Origin: Actinomadura chibensis NBRC 106107
GTDB taxonomy: Bacteria > Actinomycetota > Actinomycetes > Streptosporangiales > Streptosporangiaceae
Reading direction: 5' to 3'
Length of the DNA: 64,000 bases
Assembly: GCF_001552135.1 (NCBI RefSeq)
Contig: NZ_BCQP01000015.1
Location: 1 to 64,000 of the forward strand
Position numbers and translations under genes: made by a program. Of the stretch, positions 54,043 through 62,930 are shown in pieces. Position 1 is the first letter of the stretch. Every line of letters starts with the position of its first letter. The notes beneath the pieces were generated by a model. It was not told the origin of the DNA. It worked only from the letters and a program-made list of their open reading frames with translations, and did not search any database.

Positions 54043-54786
54043 ATGGCTGCGCACCTTGAAGGACGGTCGGCCCTGGTCACGGGCGGCGGACGCGGCATCG
54101 GCGCCGCGATCGCGCTGCGCCTCGCCCGCGACGGCGCCGACGTCGCGGTGACCTACGTGCGGGCCCCGGAGCGCGCCGCGCAGGTCGTCCGCGGCGTCGA
54201 GGCGGCGGGCCGCCGGGGCCTCGCGATCGCCGCCGACGCGGCCGACCCGGCGGCCGTGACCGCCGCCGTCGACCGGGCGGCGGCGGCGTTCGGACGCCTC
54301 GACATCCTGGTCAACAACGCCGGGATCGCCCCCTACGGGCCGTTGGAGGACGTCTCGGCCGAGGAGCTGAACCTGACGATCGACATCCACGTCCGGGCGG
54401 CGTTCGTGGCGGCGCAGGCGGCGGCCCGGCACCTCGGGCGGGGCGGGCGGATCGTCAACATCGGCAGCAGCATGGCCGAGCGCGTCCCCTACCCGGGGTG
54501 GACGCTGTACGCGATGAGCAAGTCCGCGCTGACCGGCCTGACCAGGGGCCTCGCGCGCGACCTCGGGCCGCGCGGGATCACCGCGAACGTCGTCCAGCCG
54601 GGCTCGACCGACACCGAGATGAACCCGGCCGACTCCCCCGGCGCCGAGTTCGAGCGCGGGTTCAGCGCGCTCGGCCGCTACGGTCGCGCGGAGGAGATCG
54701 CCGCGATGGTCGCTCACCTGGCCGGGCCGGGCGGCGACTACGTCACCGGCGCGGCGATCGCGGTCGATGGGGGGTACGCGGCCTGA
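54043..54786 (+). CDS. SDR family NAD(P)-dependent oxidoreductase
   Basis: A 247-residue classical short-chain dehydrogenase. The cofactor motif is TGGGRGIGAAIAL (TGxxxGIG), followed by NNAG in LVNNAGIAPYG, catalytic Ser in NIGSSMAER and YxxxK in LYAMSKSALTG. The end AIAVDGGYAA is typical. ATG 54043 follows GGAGG. It shares one base with the SMR gene (TGATG). Divergence from the TetR gene suggests a detoxification pair: reduction of a reactive carbonyl plus export. The substrate is unknown. Confidence 0.92.
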   Translation: MAAHLEGRSALVTGGGRGIGAAIALRLARDGADVAVTYVRAPERAAQVVRGVEAAGRRGLAIAADAADPAAVTAAVDRAAAAFGRLDILVNNAGIAPYGPLEDVSAEELNLTIDIHVRAAFVAAQAAARHLGRGGRIVNIGSSMAERVPYPGWTLYAMSKSALTGLTRGLARDLGPRGITANVVQPGSTDTEMNPADSPGAEFERGFSALGRYGRAEEIAAMVAHLAGPGGDYVTGAAIAVDGGYAA

Positions 54787-55106
54787 TGGCATGGATCCTG
54801 TTGATCGTCGCCTCGCTGATGGAGCTGGTGTGGGCGACGGCGTTGAAGCAGTCGGACGGGCTGACGAGGCTCTGGCCCACGGTGACCGGTTTGGGCGTGG
54901 CGGTGCTGAGCGTCGCCGTGCTGTCGCTGTCGCTGCGGCAGCTCCCGGTCGGGACGGCGTACGCGGTGTTCGTCGGCCTCGGCGCGATCGGCGTCGCCGT
55001 CGCCGGGATGGTCGCGTTCAGCGAGAGCGCGTCGCCCGCCCGGCTCGTGTTCCTCGGGCTGATCGTGGCGGGGGTGGTCGGCCTGCAGCTCGTGGAGGGC
55101 TCTTAG
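54786..55106 (+). CDS. SMR family small exporter, Gdx/SugE-like
   Basis: A 106-residue four-helix protein of the small multidrug resistance family. The essential Glu is at 13 in LMELVWATALKQSDG, and the signature LPVGTAYAVFVGLGAIGV follows in helix 3. The WATALK sequence and the SPARLVF region resemble the SugE/Gdx branch, which exports guanidinium, more than the broad drug pumps. The start overlaps the SDR stop. It functions as an antiparallel dimer in known relatives. No guanidine riboswitch was recognised upstream; control by TetR is more likely. Confidence 0.87.
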   Translation: MAWILLIVASLMELVWATALKQSDGLTRLWPTVTGLGVAVLSVAVLSLSLRQLPVGTAYAVFVGLGAIGVAVAGMVAFSESASPARLVFLGLIVAGVVGLQLVEGS

Positions 55107-55135
55107 GGCCCGCGCCCACGGGGCAGAGTGGAGTC

Positions 55136-55903
55136 ATGGCAAGCGAGATGCTGGGGATCGACATCGGCGGGTCCGGGATCAAGGGGGCTCCCGTCGACCT
55201 GTCGGACGGCTCGTTCACCCGGGACCGGTTCCGCGCGGCGACGCCGCATCCGTCCAGGCCGGAGGCGGTCGCCCGGGTCGTCGCCGAGATCGTGAAGCAC
55301 TTCGGCTGGGAGGGGCCGGTCGGCGTCACCTATCCGGGCGTGGTGATCGACGGGGTGGCGCTGTCGGCGGCGAACGTGTCCAAGCGCTGGATCGGGGTGG
55401 ACGCCGCCGCCCTGATCGCGGACGCCGCCGGGTGCCCGGCGACCGTCCTCAACGACGCGGACGCGGCCGGGATCGCGGAGATGCGGCTCGGCGCCGGACG
55501 CGGCCGCGGCGGCACCGTCGCCGTCCTCACGCTCGGGACGGGCATCGGCAGCGCGGTGTTCACCGAGGGCGTCCTCGTCCCGAACACCGAGTTCGGGCAC
55601 ATCCAGATCGACGGGCGGGACGCGGAGCACCGCGCGTCCGCGAAGGCCCGCGAGGACGAGGGCCTCGGCTGGGAGAAGTGGGCCAAGCGGCTGAGCGTGT
55701 ATTTGAGCACGCTGGAGGCGCTGATCTCCCCGTCGCTGTTCATCCTGGGCGGCGGGGTGAGCCGGAAGGCGGAGCGGTTCGTCCCGCTGATCAAGGGGGT
55801 GCGGGCGGAGATCGTCCCGGCGCGGCTGGTGAACAACGCGGGCATCGTCGGCGCGGCGATGGCCGCCGCCGCGGCGCATCCCGCCGGTCGGGTCAGCGCC
55901 TGA
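55136..55903 (+). CDS. ppgK: Polyphosphate glucokinase
   Basis: A 255-residue ROK-family kinase that phosphorylates glucose with polyphosphate or ATP. The phosphate loop is DIGGSGIKGAPVDL near the N-terminus, and the actinobacterial PpgK block reads EFGHIQIDGRDAEHRASAKA. GTGIGSAVFTEG is the second phosphate-binding motif, with LSTLEALISPSLFILGGGVS near the end. The length matches mycobacterial PpgK. Its last 11 bases overlap the convergent mannosidase gene. Confidence 0.93.
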   Translation: MASEMLGIDIGGSGIKGAPVDLSDGSFTRDRFRAATPHPSRPEAVARVVAEIVKHFGWEGPVGVTYPGVVIDGVALSAANVSKRWIGVDAAALIADAAGCPATVLNDADAAGIAEMRLGAGRGRGGTVAVLTLGTGIGSAVFTEGVLVPNTEFGHIQIDGRDAEHRASAKAREDEGLGWEKWAKRLSVYLSTLEALISPSLFILGGGVSRKAERFVPLIKGVRAEIVPARLVNNAGIVGAAMAAAAAHPAGRVSA

Positions 55904-58592
55904 GCCGGACGGTCGCGATCTCCCACGGGCGGAGCGCCAGCGCGGCCGTCCCGTCGCGGACGTCCAGCGGCAGGAGGGGCCGCCCGCGCAGATCGACCCG
56001 GACGGCCTGGGTGAACGCGCCGCGCAGGACGGCGGTGACCGGCTCGTCCCGCTGGGCGGTGAGCCGGGCCTCGATCCACCCGTCGCGGGGGCGCAGCGAG
56101 GTCATGACGACGCCGTCGCCGGTGATCGCGAGCCCCTCCCGGGACGGCGGCGCGGACGCGTCGGCGGGCCCGTACCCGGCGGCCGCGAGCAGGTCGTGGC
56201 GGAACTCCTCGGCGGCCCGCAGGACGTCCGGCCCCGGACGCCCGCCGCAGGGCATGACGGCGAAGGAGACCGCGCGCTCGCCCCGGCACTGGGCGGCCGG
56301 GGTGGGGAGCTGCGGCCCGGCGGGCTGGTCGCGGTAGGCGTTGCGGTCACGCGACAGGTGGCCGACCGAGCGGAGCAGGGTCAGCGCCAGCTCCCGCCCG
56401 CCGCCGGTGACCTCGTACTCGGTGACGTGCTCCAGCAGGACGGCGAGCCCGCCCGCCGCGACGAACCCGGACGCGGGGAACGTCGGCACCGGGCGCTCCC
56501 CGAACCCGCCCTCCGCCGTCAGCCCCCGCTCGGTGATCGCGAACTGCCCCTCGGCGAACGACGACTCCGCGAGGCCCGGCAGCGGCAGGTGCAGCCGGAC
56601 GCGATGGTCGGCGCAGCGGTTGTCGAACGCGACCGACAGCCGCAGGAACGGCTCGCCCGCCCGCAGCTCCGCCCGCGTGGTGACCGTCACGTCCTCCTCC
56701 GCCTCTGACCTGGCGTCGCGGTCGAGGTCGCCGGAGGCGGGCCACCGGTACGTCCGGACGATGTCGTAGGCGGCGACCAGCGGGCCCGTCCAGACAGGTT
56801 CGACGCGGACGCTCAGCGGATCGGAGACGAGCCGGTCGGCGGCGGGCGGCGCGTGGTTGTAGGTGTCGCCGAGGTCGCCGCCGTCCACGACGCGTCCGAG
56901 GCCCTCGGCCGCCCAGCCGGACGGGGCCGCCAGCCCGAGCGTGCCGTCCGCGCGGATCTCGGCGCGCAGGAGCCCGTTGTCCAGGACGCCTCCCTCCGCC
57001 GTGACCGGGGCGTCCAAGACGGCGGCGGACGGCCCGCCGGGACGCACCGTGGCCAGCCCCAGCGCGGGCACGCCGACCAGCGCGGCGACCGTCCGCCTCG
57101 GGTCGGCCAGGATGCGGACGCGCCACTCCCCCTCGGCGCCGCGCAGGGCCGCGCGCACGTCGCCGATGTCGAACGGCGTGTCGGCGCGGGACGTCACGTG
57201 GAAGGTCAGCGTCCGGTCGTCGTGGGACACCGACCAGTCGCGCACCTCCTGCCCGAACAGCACCCGCCCGTACACGCGTTCCAGCACGATCGGCAGCGCT
57301 GACGCCGGGTGGACGGCGTCGTCCAGCACGGTGGGCGCGGCCTCAAGCGTCTGCGCGGGCACCGGCTCCCCGTCGCCGGTCACCAGCGGCCCATCGCCGG
57401 GGACGTCCACGACGACCAGGCCCGTCCGGGGCGCCGGGGACGGGTTGAACACCACGTGCGCGCCGAGCGGCGCGGACGCGGCCAGCTCGGCGGTGACGAG
57501 GTCGCAGACGGCCCGTCCGAGCTGCTCGGCCTCCGCCATGTGCGCGGCGACCTGCTCGGCGGTCTCGTCGCTGCCGCAGCCGGTGACGGAGTCGTGGCAG
57601 CTCGCCTCGACCAGCCGCCGCCAGGCGAGGTCGAGGAACCGGCGCGCGTCGCCCGCGTACCAGAGCGCGGTCAGCGGCTCGGCGTACCGCTCGACGCGCC
57701 GCTCCGCCCGTCCCATCAGCTGCTTCAGCCGGATCCTGGCGGACAGGACGCCGGGCAGGATGTTCGCGCGGGCGTGCGAGCGCAGCTCGCCCCGGACGCG
57801 GAGCAGCCCGTCGACGGACGGGTCCGCCCCCGCGAAGTACCCGGCGAGCGTGTCGAGGCGCATGCCCGTCCCGGCGTCCGCGACGCGGTCGGCGAGGTCG
57901 GCGGCGGGGGCGGTGTGGTCGGCGCCGTACATGGCGAGCAGCGGGCCGCCGCGCGGGTACCAGCGGCCCATCGCCGCCGCGAACCCGGCGGCGCGCCCCG
58001 GCAGCAGCGACGCGCCGCCGCCCGCCTCCTCGAACATGGACGCGGCGTTGCCGTAGCCGCCTTCGGGGAGGTACTGGGTGCGGACGGCCGTCCCGTCCGG
58101 GGCCTCCCAGGCGAACGCGTGCGAGCGGACCCGGTCCGGGACGCCGCGCCACACGCACGCGTGCTCGATCCCCGCCAGCCGCAGGATCTGCGGCGTCTGC
58201 GCGCAGTGCCCGAACTGGTCGGGCAGGTAGCCGACCATCATCGCGCCGCCCAGCTCCTCGGCGCGGCGCGTGCCGGCCTCCAGGTTCCGGACGATGTTCT
58301 CCCCCGAGCAGAGGAACTCGTCGTGCAGGATCCGCCACGGCCCGACGGCGAGCCGCCCCTCCCGCACCAGCGCCGCCACCCGCTCCCGCCGCTCGGGCCG
58401 GATCTCCAGGTAGTCGTCCACGGCGGCCGTCTGCCCGTCGAGGGTGAAGCGCCAGCGCGGGTCGGCCTCCATCCGGTCGAGGACGCCGTCGAGCAGCGAC
58501 ACGAGCCGCAGCCGGAACCGCTGGAACGGCAGGTACCACTCGCGGTCCCAGTGCGTGTGCGGGACGACGACGATCTCCGCGCCGGGGGTCAT
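55893..58592 (-). CDS. GH38 alpha-mannosidase
   Basis: An 899-residue glycoside hydrolase family 38 enzyme. The zinc site is visible: HTHWDREWY near residue 12, the nucleophile Asp in GYLPDQFGHCAQTPQIL, and the His in ASCHDSVTGCGSDET. The middle helical and large C-terminal beta domains (about 390-899) are complete, with no signal peptide, so it is probably cytoplasmic. It removes alpha-mannose from oligosaccharides. The ATG at 58592 overlaps the PHP gene stop by 4 nt (ATGA), so the two are one operon. Confidence 0.92.
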   Translation of the reverse strand: MTPGAEIVVVPHTHWDREWYLPFQRFRLRLVSLLDGVLDRMEADPRWRFTLDGQTAAVDDYLEIRPERRERVAALVREGRLAVGPWRILHDEFLCSGENIVRNLEAGTRRAEELGGAMMVGYLPDQFGHCAQTPQILRLAGIEHACVWRGVPDRVRSHAFAWEAPDGTAVRTQYLPEGGYGNAASMFEEAGGGASLLPGRAAGFAAAMGRWYPRGGPLLAMYGADHTAPAADLADRVADAGTGMRLDTLAGYFAGADPSVDGLLRVRGELRSHARANILPGVLSARIRLKQLMGRAERRVERYAEPLTALWYAGDARRFLDLAWRRLVEASCHDSVTGCGSDETAEQVAAHMAEAEQLGRAVCDLVTAELAASAPLGAHVVFNPSPAPRTGLVVVDVPGDGPLVTGDGEPVPAQTLEAAPTVLDDAVHPASALPIVLERVYGRVLFGQEVRDWSVSHDDRTLTFHVTSRADTPFDIGDVRAALRGAEGEWRVRILADPRRTVAALVGVPALGLATVRPGGPSAAVLDAPVTAEGGVLDNGLLRAEIRADGTLGLAAPSGWAAEGLGRVVDGGDLGDTYNHAPPAADRLVSDPLSVRVEPVWTGPLVAAYDIVRTYRWPASGDLDRDARSEAEEDVTVTTRAELRAGEPFLRLSVAFDNRCADHRVRLHLPLPGLAESSFAEGQFAITERGLTAEGGFGERPVPTFPASGFVAAGGLAVLLEHVTEYEVTGGGRELALTLLRSVGHLSRDRNAYRDQPAGPQLPTPAAQCRGERAVSFAVMPCGGRPGPDVLRAAEEFRHDLLAAAGYGPADASAPPSREGLAITGDGVVMTSLRPRDGWIEARLTAQRDEPVTAVLRGAFTQAVRVDLRGRPLLPLDVRDGTAALALRPWEIATVRLRR

Positions 58593-59788
58593 CCGCACAG
58601 CGCGATCACCTCGTTCTCGTAGGTCTCCAGGCGGTGCATGCCCGGTCCGTCCGCCGCGACCCGGACGCGGTCGCCGCGCACCGCGACGCGCCGCCCGTCC
58701 GGCCGGACCAGGACGGTGCCGTCCGCGCCGACCGCGATCAGCTCGTCGTCGACGCGGAGCAGGACGGGCGCGTCCGGCCCGGCCGACACCGACGTGCGGC
58801 CGGCGGCGAGCGCGCCGAGCACGTCCCCGTCCTCGGCGAGGACCCAGGTGAGCGGGTCGCCGAGCGTCTTGTGCTGCGCCGGGTCGTGGAAGTCGCTGCC
58901 GCCGAGCGGGACGATCCCGTCCGGCCGCCACACCTGCGCCCAGGCGAGCGGCGCGCCCCAGCGGCGGTCCCACCAGGACGAGTGCCAGATCTCGGCGAAC
59001 CGGGGCCGGGCGGCGGCGGGCAGCGGGCGCCGCCACGCGCAGTCCCCGGACAGCGGGTGGTTGATCGACATCACCCCGCCGCGCGCCTCGGCGAACGCCG
59101 CCCAGTCGGCGCTCGGCCGCCGGAAGTCGACCCAGCCGGTGTCGCCGAACACGTTGGCGTGCCCGAGGTCGGTCGTGACCTCCTGGCCGGGCACCAGGTG
59201 GATCCCGGCGTGGGACCCGGCGGCGGGCAGCACGGGGTGGTGGCTGACGGTGTTGTGGTCGGTCACGGCGAGGAAGTCCAGCCCGCGCGACGCGGCGAGG
59301 CACGCCAGCTCGTGGACGGTCAGCGTCCCGTCGCTGTGGACGGTGTGCGAGTGCAGGTCGCCCGCGAGCCAGCGCATGCCGCTCGGGGCGGGCAGGTCGC
59401 GGCCGGGCGGACGTTCCGGCGCGGGCGGCGGGGTCTCCTCGGGCCGCCGCTCGGGGGACGTCGACGTGGTGACCGTGACCTCGTAGGGGACGCCGTCCGG
59501 CAAGATCCGGTGGAGGCCGAGCCAGACGTGCCACGTGCCGGGCTCCGGTTCACCCGGCAGGTATCCGGGCGTCGCCCATTCCGGGCCGATCGTGAACCGG
59601 GTGCGCGCTCCACCGGACCAGCCGCGGAACCCGTCCGGTCCGCCGCAGCCCAGGTCGATGACGCCTCCCTCGAAGGAGAGCTCGACCGTGATGGACGCCG
59701 TCCCGGCCGGGACGTCGAACGGCAGTTCGCGGAGCCCGCGCTCCAGGCGGTCCTCCACGGTCCAGCGTCCTCGGTGCACCGTCGTCAT
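58589..59788 (-). CDS. CehA/McbA family PHP-domain metallohydrolase
   Basis: A 399-residue protein with an N-terminal beta-sandwich-like region (about 1-135) and a PHP domain. PHP metal motifs are clear: GDLHSHTVHSDG, VTDHNTVS, PGQEVTT, INHPLSG and GGSDFHD. CehA/McbA members hydrolyse phosphodiester or carbamate-type bonds; the real substrate is unknown. It is the first gene of a two-gene unit with a GH38 mannosidase, which suggests a glycan-linked phosphodiester. ATG 59788 is the start. Confidence 0.87.
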   Translation of the reverse strand: MTTVHRGRWTVEDRLERGLRELPFDVPAGTASITVELSFEGGVIDLGCGGPDGFRGWSGGARTRFTIGPEWATPGYLPGEPEPGTWHVWLGLHRILPDGVPYEVTVTTSTSPERRPEETPPPAPERPPGRDLPAPSGMRWLAGDLHSHTVHSDGTLTVHELACLAASRGLDFLAVTDHNTVSHHPVLPAAGSHAGIHLVPGQEVTTDLGHANVFGDTGWVDFRRPSADWAAFAEARGGVMSINHPLSGDCAWRRPLPAAARPRFAEIWHSSWWDRRWGAPLAWAQVWRPDGIVPLGGSDFHDPAQHKTLGDPLTWVLAEDGDVLGALAAGRTSVSAGPDAPVLLRVDDELIAVGADGTVLVRPDGRRVAVRGDRVRVAADGPGMHRLETYENEVIALCG

Positions 59789-59824
59789 TCACGTCCCCCG
59801 TCCTTCTCCGAGCGTCACCACATA

Positions 59825-59849
59825 ACGTGACCGAAGAATCCGATCACGT
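59825..59849. promoter_or_regulatory. Inverted repeat upstream of the PHP-mannosidase unit
   Basis: ACGTGA (59825-59830) and TCACGT (59844-59849) are perfect arms around 13 nt, 37-61 nt upstream of the PHP start in an otherwise GC-rich gap. It could be a sugar-responsive operator. Confidence 0.4.
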
Positions 59850-59894
59850 AAAGCCTCCGGGGACGGCGGGGCGGAGTCGAGTTCCCGGCCCCGG

Positions 59895-60731
59895 TCAGGG
59901 GTCCATCAGTTCGGCGGAGCGGGCGGCGAACGCCTCCATCGCCTTCGCCGTCACCGGGCCGGGCGCGGCCGGGAGGACCGCTCCGTCCACGGCCCGGATC
60001 GGCTGGACGTCCCGCGTCGTGGACGTCAGGAACGCCTCCTCCGCGCGGTACAGGTCGTCGAGCGCGACGTCCTCCTCCTCGCCGCCGCACCATTCCAGCG
60101 TCAGCGCCCGCGTCACCCCGGCCAGGCACCCGGACGCCGGCGGCGGCGTGACGAGCCGCCCGCCGAGCACCACGAAGATGTTGCTGCCCGTCCCCTCGCA
60201 GAGGTTCCCGGCCGTGTTGCCGAAGATCGCCTCGCCGCCGCCGCGCTCCTTGGCGTAGGCGAGCGCCAGCGCGTTCTCCGCGTAGGACGTCGTCTTCAGC
60301 CCGGCGAGCGCGCCCCGCTCGTTGCGCGGCCACGGCACGACCGTCACGTCCGCCGTCGCGGGGAACGGGTCCTGCGGGCCGACGATGATCGACGCCGTCG
60401 GGCCCGCGTCGCCGCGCGCGGAGCCGAGCGGGCCGGGCCCGCTCGTGTAGGTGATGCGGACCCGCGCCAGCGGCCACTTCGGCGCGGCGGCGAGGACCTC
60501 AAGCACGCCGTGGGCGAGGGCGTCCTGGTCGGGCTCGGGCAGGCCGAGGCCCGCCGCGGACCGGGCCAGCCGCCGGAGGTGCCGGGTCAGCGCGAACGGC
60601 GCGCCGTCCGCCGCCTTCACCGTCTCGAAGACCCCGTCGCCGACCAGCACGCCGTGGTCGAACACCGACACCACCGCGCGGTCAGGGTCGACGAGTTCCC
60701 CGTTAAGCCAGATCCTGGCCCGCTCCGTCAC
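59895..60731 (-). CDS. pabC: Aminotransferase class IV, aminodeoxychorismate lyase
   Basis: A 278-residue PLP enzyme of fold type IV. The opening IWLNGELVDPDRAVVSVFDHG is typical, the PLP Lys lies in LAGLKTTSYAENALAL, and LCEGTGSNIFVVLGG is the phosphate-binding region. It releases pyruvate from aminodeoxychorismate to give p-aminobenzoate for folate. The branched-chain or D-amino acid aminotransferase alternatives are less likely because pabB lies directly upstream. The start GTG 60731 overlaps pabB by 29 nt and has GGAGGTGG eight bases upstream. Confidence 0.9.
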   Translation of the reverse strand: MTERARIWLNGELVDPDRAVVSVFDHGVLVGDGVFETVKAADGAPFALTRHLRRLARSAAGLGLPEPDQDALAHGVLEVLAAAPKWPLARVRITYTSGPGPLGSARGDAGPTASIIVGPQDPFPATADVTVVPWPRNERGALAGLKTTSYAENALALAYAKERGGGEAIFGNTAGNLCEGTGSNIFVVLGGRLVTPPPASGCLAGVTRALTLEWCGGEEEDVALDDLYRAEEAFLTSTTRDVQPIRAVDGAVLPAAPGPVTAKAMEAFAARSAELMDP

Positions 60732-61701
60732 CGGAAGCCACCTCCAATAGCCGAGCCGCCTTCAGCTCGGTCTCGCGCCACTCGCGTCGCGGATCGGACT
60801 CCCACGTGATCCCCGCGCCGGTGCCGAACCGGAGCAGCCCGCCCTCCGCCCAGAAGCTGCGGATCCCCACCGCGAGGGCGCCGCGCCGGGAGTCCGCGTC
60901 CACCCAGCCGACGGCCCCACAGTACGGCCCTCGCGGAACGGGTTCGAGCTCTTCCAGCAGCTTCAGCGCGCTCGACTTCGGGGCCCCCGTCACCGACCCC
61001 GGCGGGAACGTCGCCGCGATCAGCTCGGGCCAGCCCGTCCCCGCCGCCTGCCGCGCCCGGACGGTCGACACCAGGTGCACGAGCCCCGGATGCTCCTCCA
61101 CCGCGCACAGGTCGGGGACCTCGACCGTGCCGACCTCGGCGACCCGTCCGAGGTCGTTCCGGACGAGGTCGACGATCATGACGTTCTCGGCGCGGTCCTT
61201 CGGCAGCAGGTCGCCGGCCGTCTTCCCGGTCCCCTTGATCGGACGCGACTCGACCGTTCGCCCGTTCTTCGACAGGTACAGCTCGGGCGACGCGCAGGCG
61301 ATCTCCAGACCGGGCGTCCTGAGCGTCATCGCGTAGGGCGCCGGATTCCCCCGCGCGAGCCTCGCGCCTAGGCCCGCCATGTCCGCGTCCGGCGCCATCT
61401 CCGCGGACATGACGCGGCACAGGTTGGCCTGGTAGACGACGCCGTCCGCGATGGCGTCCCGGATCTTCTCGACGCCCGCGAGGTACCGGGGCTCGTCCAG
61501 GGAGCTGGTCCACTCGCCCGGGGCCGTCCACGCGCCGTCCGGGTGCTCGGCCCGCCGGACGTCGTCGAAGCGGGCGCACGTGACCTTGCCCTCATACGTC
61601 ACGACGACCGCCCACCAGCCCCGCGAGTCCAGCGCGGACAGGTCGCTGGTCACGTCGCGCAGGCCCGTCGCCAGCACGCCGTCCGCGTAGGCGAAGTTCA
61701 C
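60703..61701 (-). CDS. pabB: Aminodeoxychorismate synthase component I
   Basis: A 332-residue chorismate-binding enzyme. Core motifs include VYQANLCRVMS, PELYLSKNGRTVESRPIKGT, the DRAENVMIVDLVRNDLGRV block, PPGSVTGAPK, and the end FGTGAGITWESDP. The length is short (PabB is usually about 450) since the N-terminal half is reduced, as in many actinobacterial paralogs; no glutaminase subunit gene is in the window. GTG 61701 overlaps the regulator stop by 4 nt. With pabC it supplies p-aminobenzoate. Confidence 0.92.
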   Translation of the reverse strand: MNFAYADGVLATGLRDVTSDLSALDSRGWWAVVVTYEGKVTCARFDDVRRAEHPDGAWTAPGEWTSSLDEPRYLAGVEKIRDAIADGVVYQANLCRVMSAEMAPDADMAGLGARLARGNPAPYAMTLRTPGLEIACASPELYLSKNGRTVESRPIKGTGKTAGDLLPKDRAENVMIVDLVRNDLGRVAEVGTVEVPDLCAVEEHPGLVHLVSTVRARQAAGTGWPELIAATFPPGSVTGAPKSSALKLLEELEPVPRGPYCGAVGWVDADSRRGALAVGIRSFWAEGGLLRFGTGAGITWESDPRREWRETELKAARLLEVASGDGAGQDLA

Positions 61702-62402
61702 GCCAGCACGCACCCGAACGAGTCGGCGAGGCCGTTCAGGCCCGTGTCGGTGACCGTCAGCGCGCGGGGCGTCGTGCCGCGCTCGAACCAGCCGAGCTCG
61801 ATCATCCGCCCGGTGAGCGCGGCGCCGAGCGCGCCGTTGAGGTGCGGGCGGCGCTCGGTCCAGTCGAGGCACTGCCAGGCGAACCGGCGGCGCGCGCGCC
61901 GCACGGCCGCGAGGTCCAGGCCGAGCGCCCCGAAGCGCTCCTCGCCCTTCCCGGTCACCTCGAACGTCTCCCCGTCGCCGGGCTCGAGGAGCCCGCCGTC
62001 GCGCAGCGCCGCGAACAGCGCCACGCCCGCCTCGCCGGCCAGGTGGTCGTAGCAGGTGCGCGCCTCGTGCAGCCGGCGGGCGTCGCGCGACTGCCGCAGG
62101 CTCCGCACCTCGACCCGCGGGCTGATGTGCGACAGCGCCTCGATCACCCGCGCGACCTCGGCGCCGCTCAGCCGGTAGTAGCGGTGCCGCCCCTGCGGGA
62201 CGACCGTGACGAGCCCCCCGTCGAGCAGCTTCGCCAGATGCGCGCTCGCCGTCTGCGCGCTGACCCCCGCCGCCCGCGCGAGTTCGCCCGCCGCGAGCGG
62301 GCGCTCGTCGAGGAGCGCGGTCAGCATCGCGGCCCGCGCCCGGTCCGCCAGCAGCGCCGCGACCGGCGCGAAGTCGGCGCTCACGGCATGGTCCGTACCC
62401 AT
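61698..62402 (-). CDS. ArsR-type helix-turn-helix regulator
   Basis: A 234-residue regulator. The N-terminal winged helix reads LAAGELARAAGVSAQTASAH and the wing VTVVPQGRHRYYRL. The C-terminal 130 residues are a separate domain seen in this group of ArsR-like proteins. No metal-binding CxC is present, so metal sensing is unlikely. It is cotranscribed with pabB-pabC by a 4-nt overlap. ATG 62402 has GGAGG upstream. Control of the pab genes is possible but not shown. Confidence 0.88.
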   Translation of the reverse strand: MGTDHAVSADFAPVAALLADRARAAMLTALLDERPLAAGELARAAGVSAQTASAHLAKLLDGGLVTVVPQGRHRYYRLSGAEVARVIEALSHISPRVEVRSLRQSRDARRLHEARTCYDHLAGEAGVALFAALRDGGLLEPGDGETFEVTGKGEERFGALGLDLAAVRRARRRFAWQCLDWTERRPHLNGALGAALTGRMIELGWFERGTTPRALTVTDTGLNGLADSFGCVLA

Positions 62403-62465
62403 GCCTCCGACCCTAGGCGACCCATGCTTTGACCGCCGTCGAAGCGTCCCGCGGCGATATCCGGT

Positions 62466-62494
62466 TTGGGGAACCGCCCGGGACGCGCTAAGGT
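62466..62494 (+). promoter_or_regulatory. Promoter of the tRNA Gly-Cys-Val cluster
   Basis: TTGGGG (62466-62471) and TAAGGT (62489-62494) are separated by 17 nt, a good housekeeping-sigma promoter. Transcription would start about 18 nt before the first tRNA. Confidence 0.6.
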
Positions 62495-62518
62495 TTTCCC
62501 CGTCGCCGAGAGGCGCAA

Positions 62519-62590
62519 GCGGAAGTGGCTCAGGGGTAGAGCATCACCTTGCCAAGGTGAGGGTCGCGGGTTCAAATCCCGTCTTCCGCT
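62519..62590 (+). tRNA. tRNA-Gly (anticodon GCC)
   Basis: Complete cloverleaf: acceptor GCGGAAG/CTTCCGC, D-arm GCTC...GAGC, anticodon stem TCACC/GGTGA with loop TTGCCAA, T-arm GCGGG-TTCAAAT-CCCGT, discriminator T. CCA not encoded. First of three clustered tRNAs. Confidence 0.97.
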
Positions 62591-62632
62591 CTGAGGGGCC
62601 CTTTCAGGCTATGACCCAGAAGGTCTCCTTCT

Positions 62633-62703
62633 GGTGGAGTGGCCGAGAGGCGAGGCAACGGCCTGCAAAGCCGTGTACACGGGTTCAAATCCCGTCTCCA
62701 CCT
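62633..62703 (+). tRNA. tRNA-Cys (anticodon GCA)
   Basis: Cloverleaf with acceptor GGTGGAG/CTCCACC, anticodon stem ACGGC/GCCGT, loop CTGCAAA (anticodon GCA) and T-arm ACGGG-TTCAAAT-CCCGT. 71 nt including the discriminator T; CCA not encoded. Confidence 0.97.
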
Positions 62704-62739
62704 CGACCCCGTCGCCTCCCCCCCCGGAGGCACGGACCC

Positions 62740-62811
62740 GGGCGATTAGCTCAGTGGGAGAGCGCTACCTTGACACGGTAGAGGCCACTGGTTCAATCCC
62801 AGTATCGCCCA
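62740..62811 (+). tRNA. tRNA-Val (anticodon GAC)
   Basis: Acceptor GGGCGAT/ATCGCCC, anticodon stem CTACC/GGTAG with loop TTGACAC (anticodon GAC), T-loop TTCAATC, discriminator A followed by an encoded CCA (62812-62814). The body is the same as tRNA-Val(CAC) at 50798 outside the anticodon arm and T-loop. Confidence 0.97.
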
Positions 62812-62824
62812 CCACACATCAGCG

Positions 62825-62839
62825 CAGGCCGATGGCCTG
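62825..62839 (+). terminator. Small hairpin after the tRNA cluster
   Basis: CAGGCC-GAT-GGCCTG is a perfect 6-bp stem with a 3-nt loop, 11 nt after the encoded CCA, followed by TTCG. Probably the cluster's terminator, though weak. Confidence 0.4.
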
Positions 62840-62930
62840 TTCGCGTCGTCGGTCCCGGCGGGTATCGCCTGGATGATTACCGGCGACTCGCCTGGGGATT
62901 TCACCGAGTGGGTTCATCCTGTGACGCACA

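Noticed and set aside
62519..62811. Integrative element attached at the tRNA cluster
   Set aside because: No integrase gene or direct repeat of a tRNA 3' end was seen on either side.
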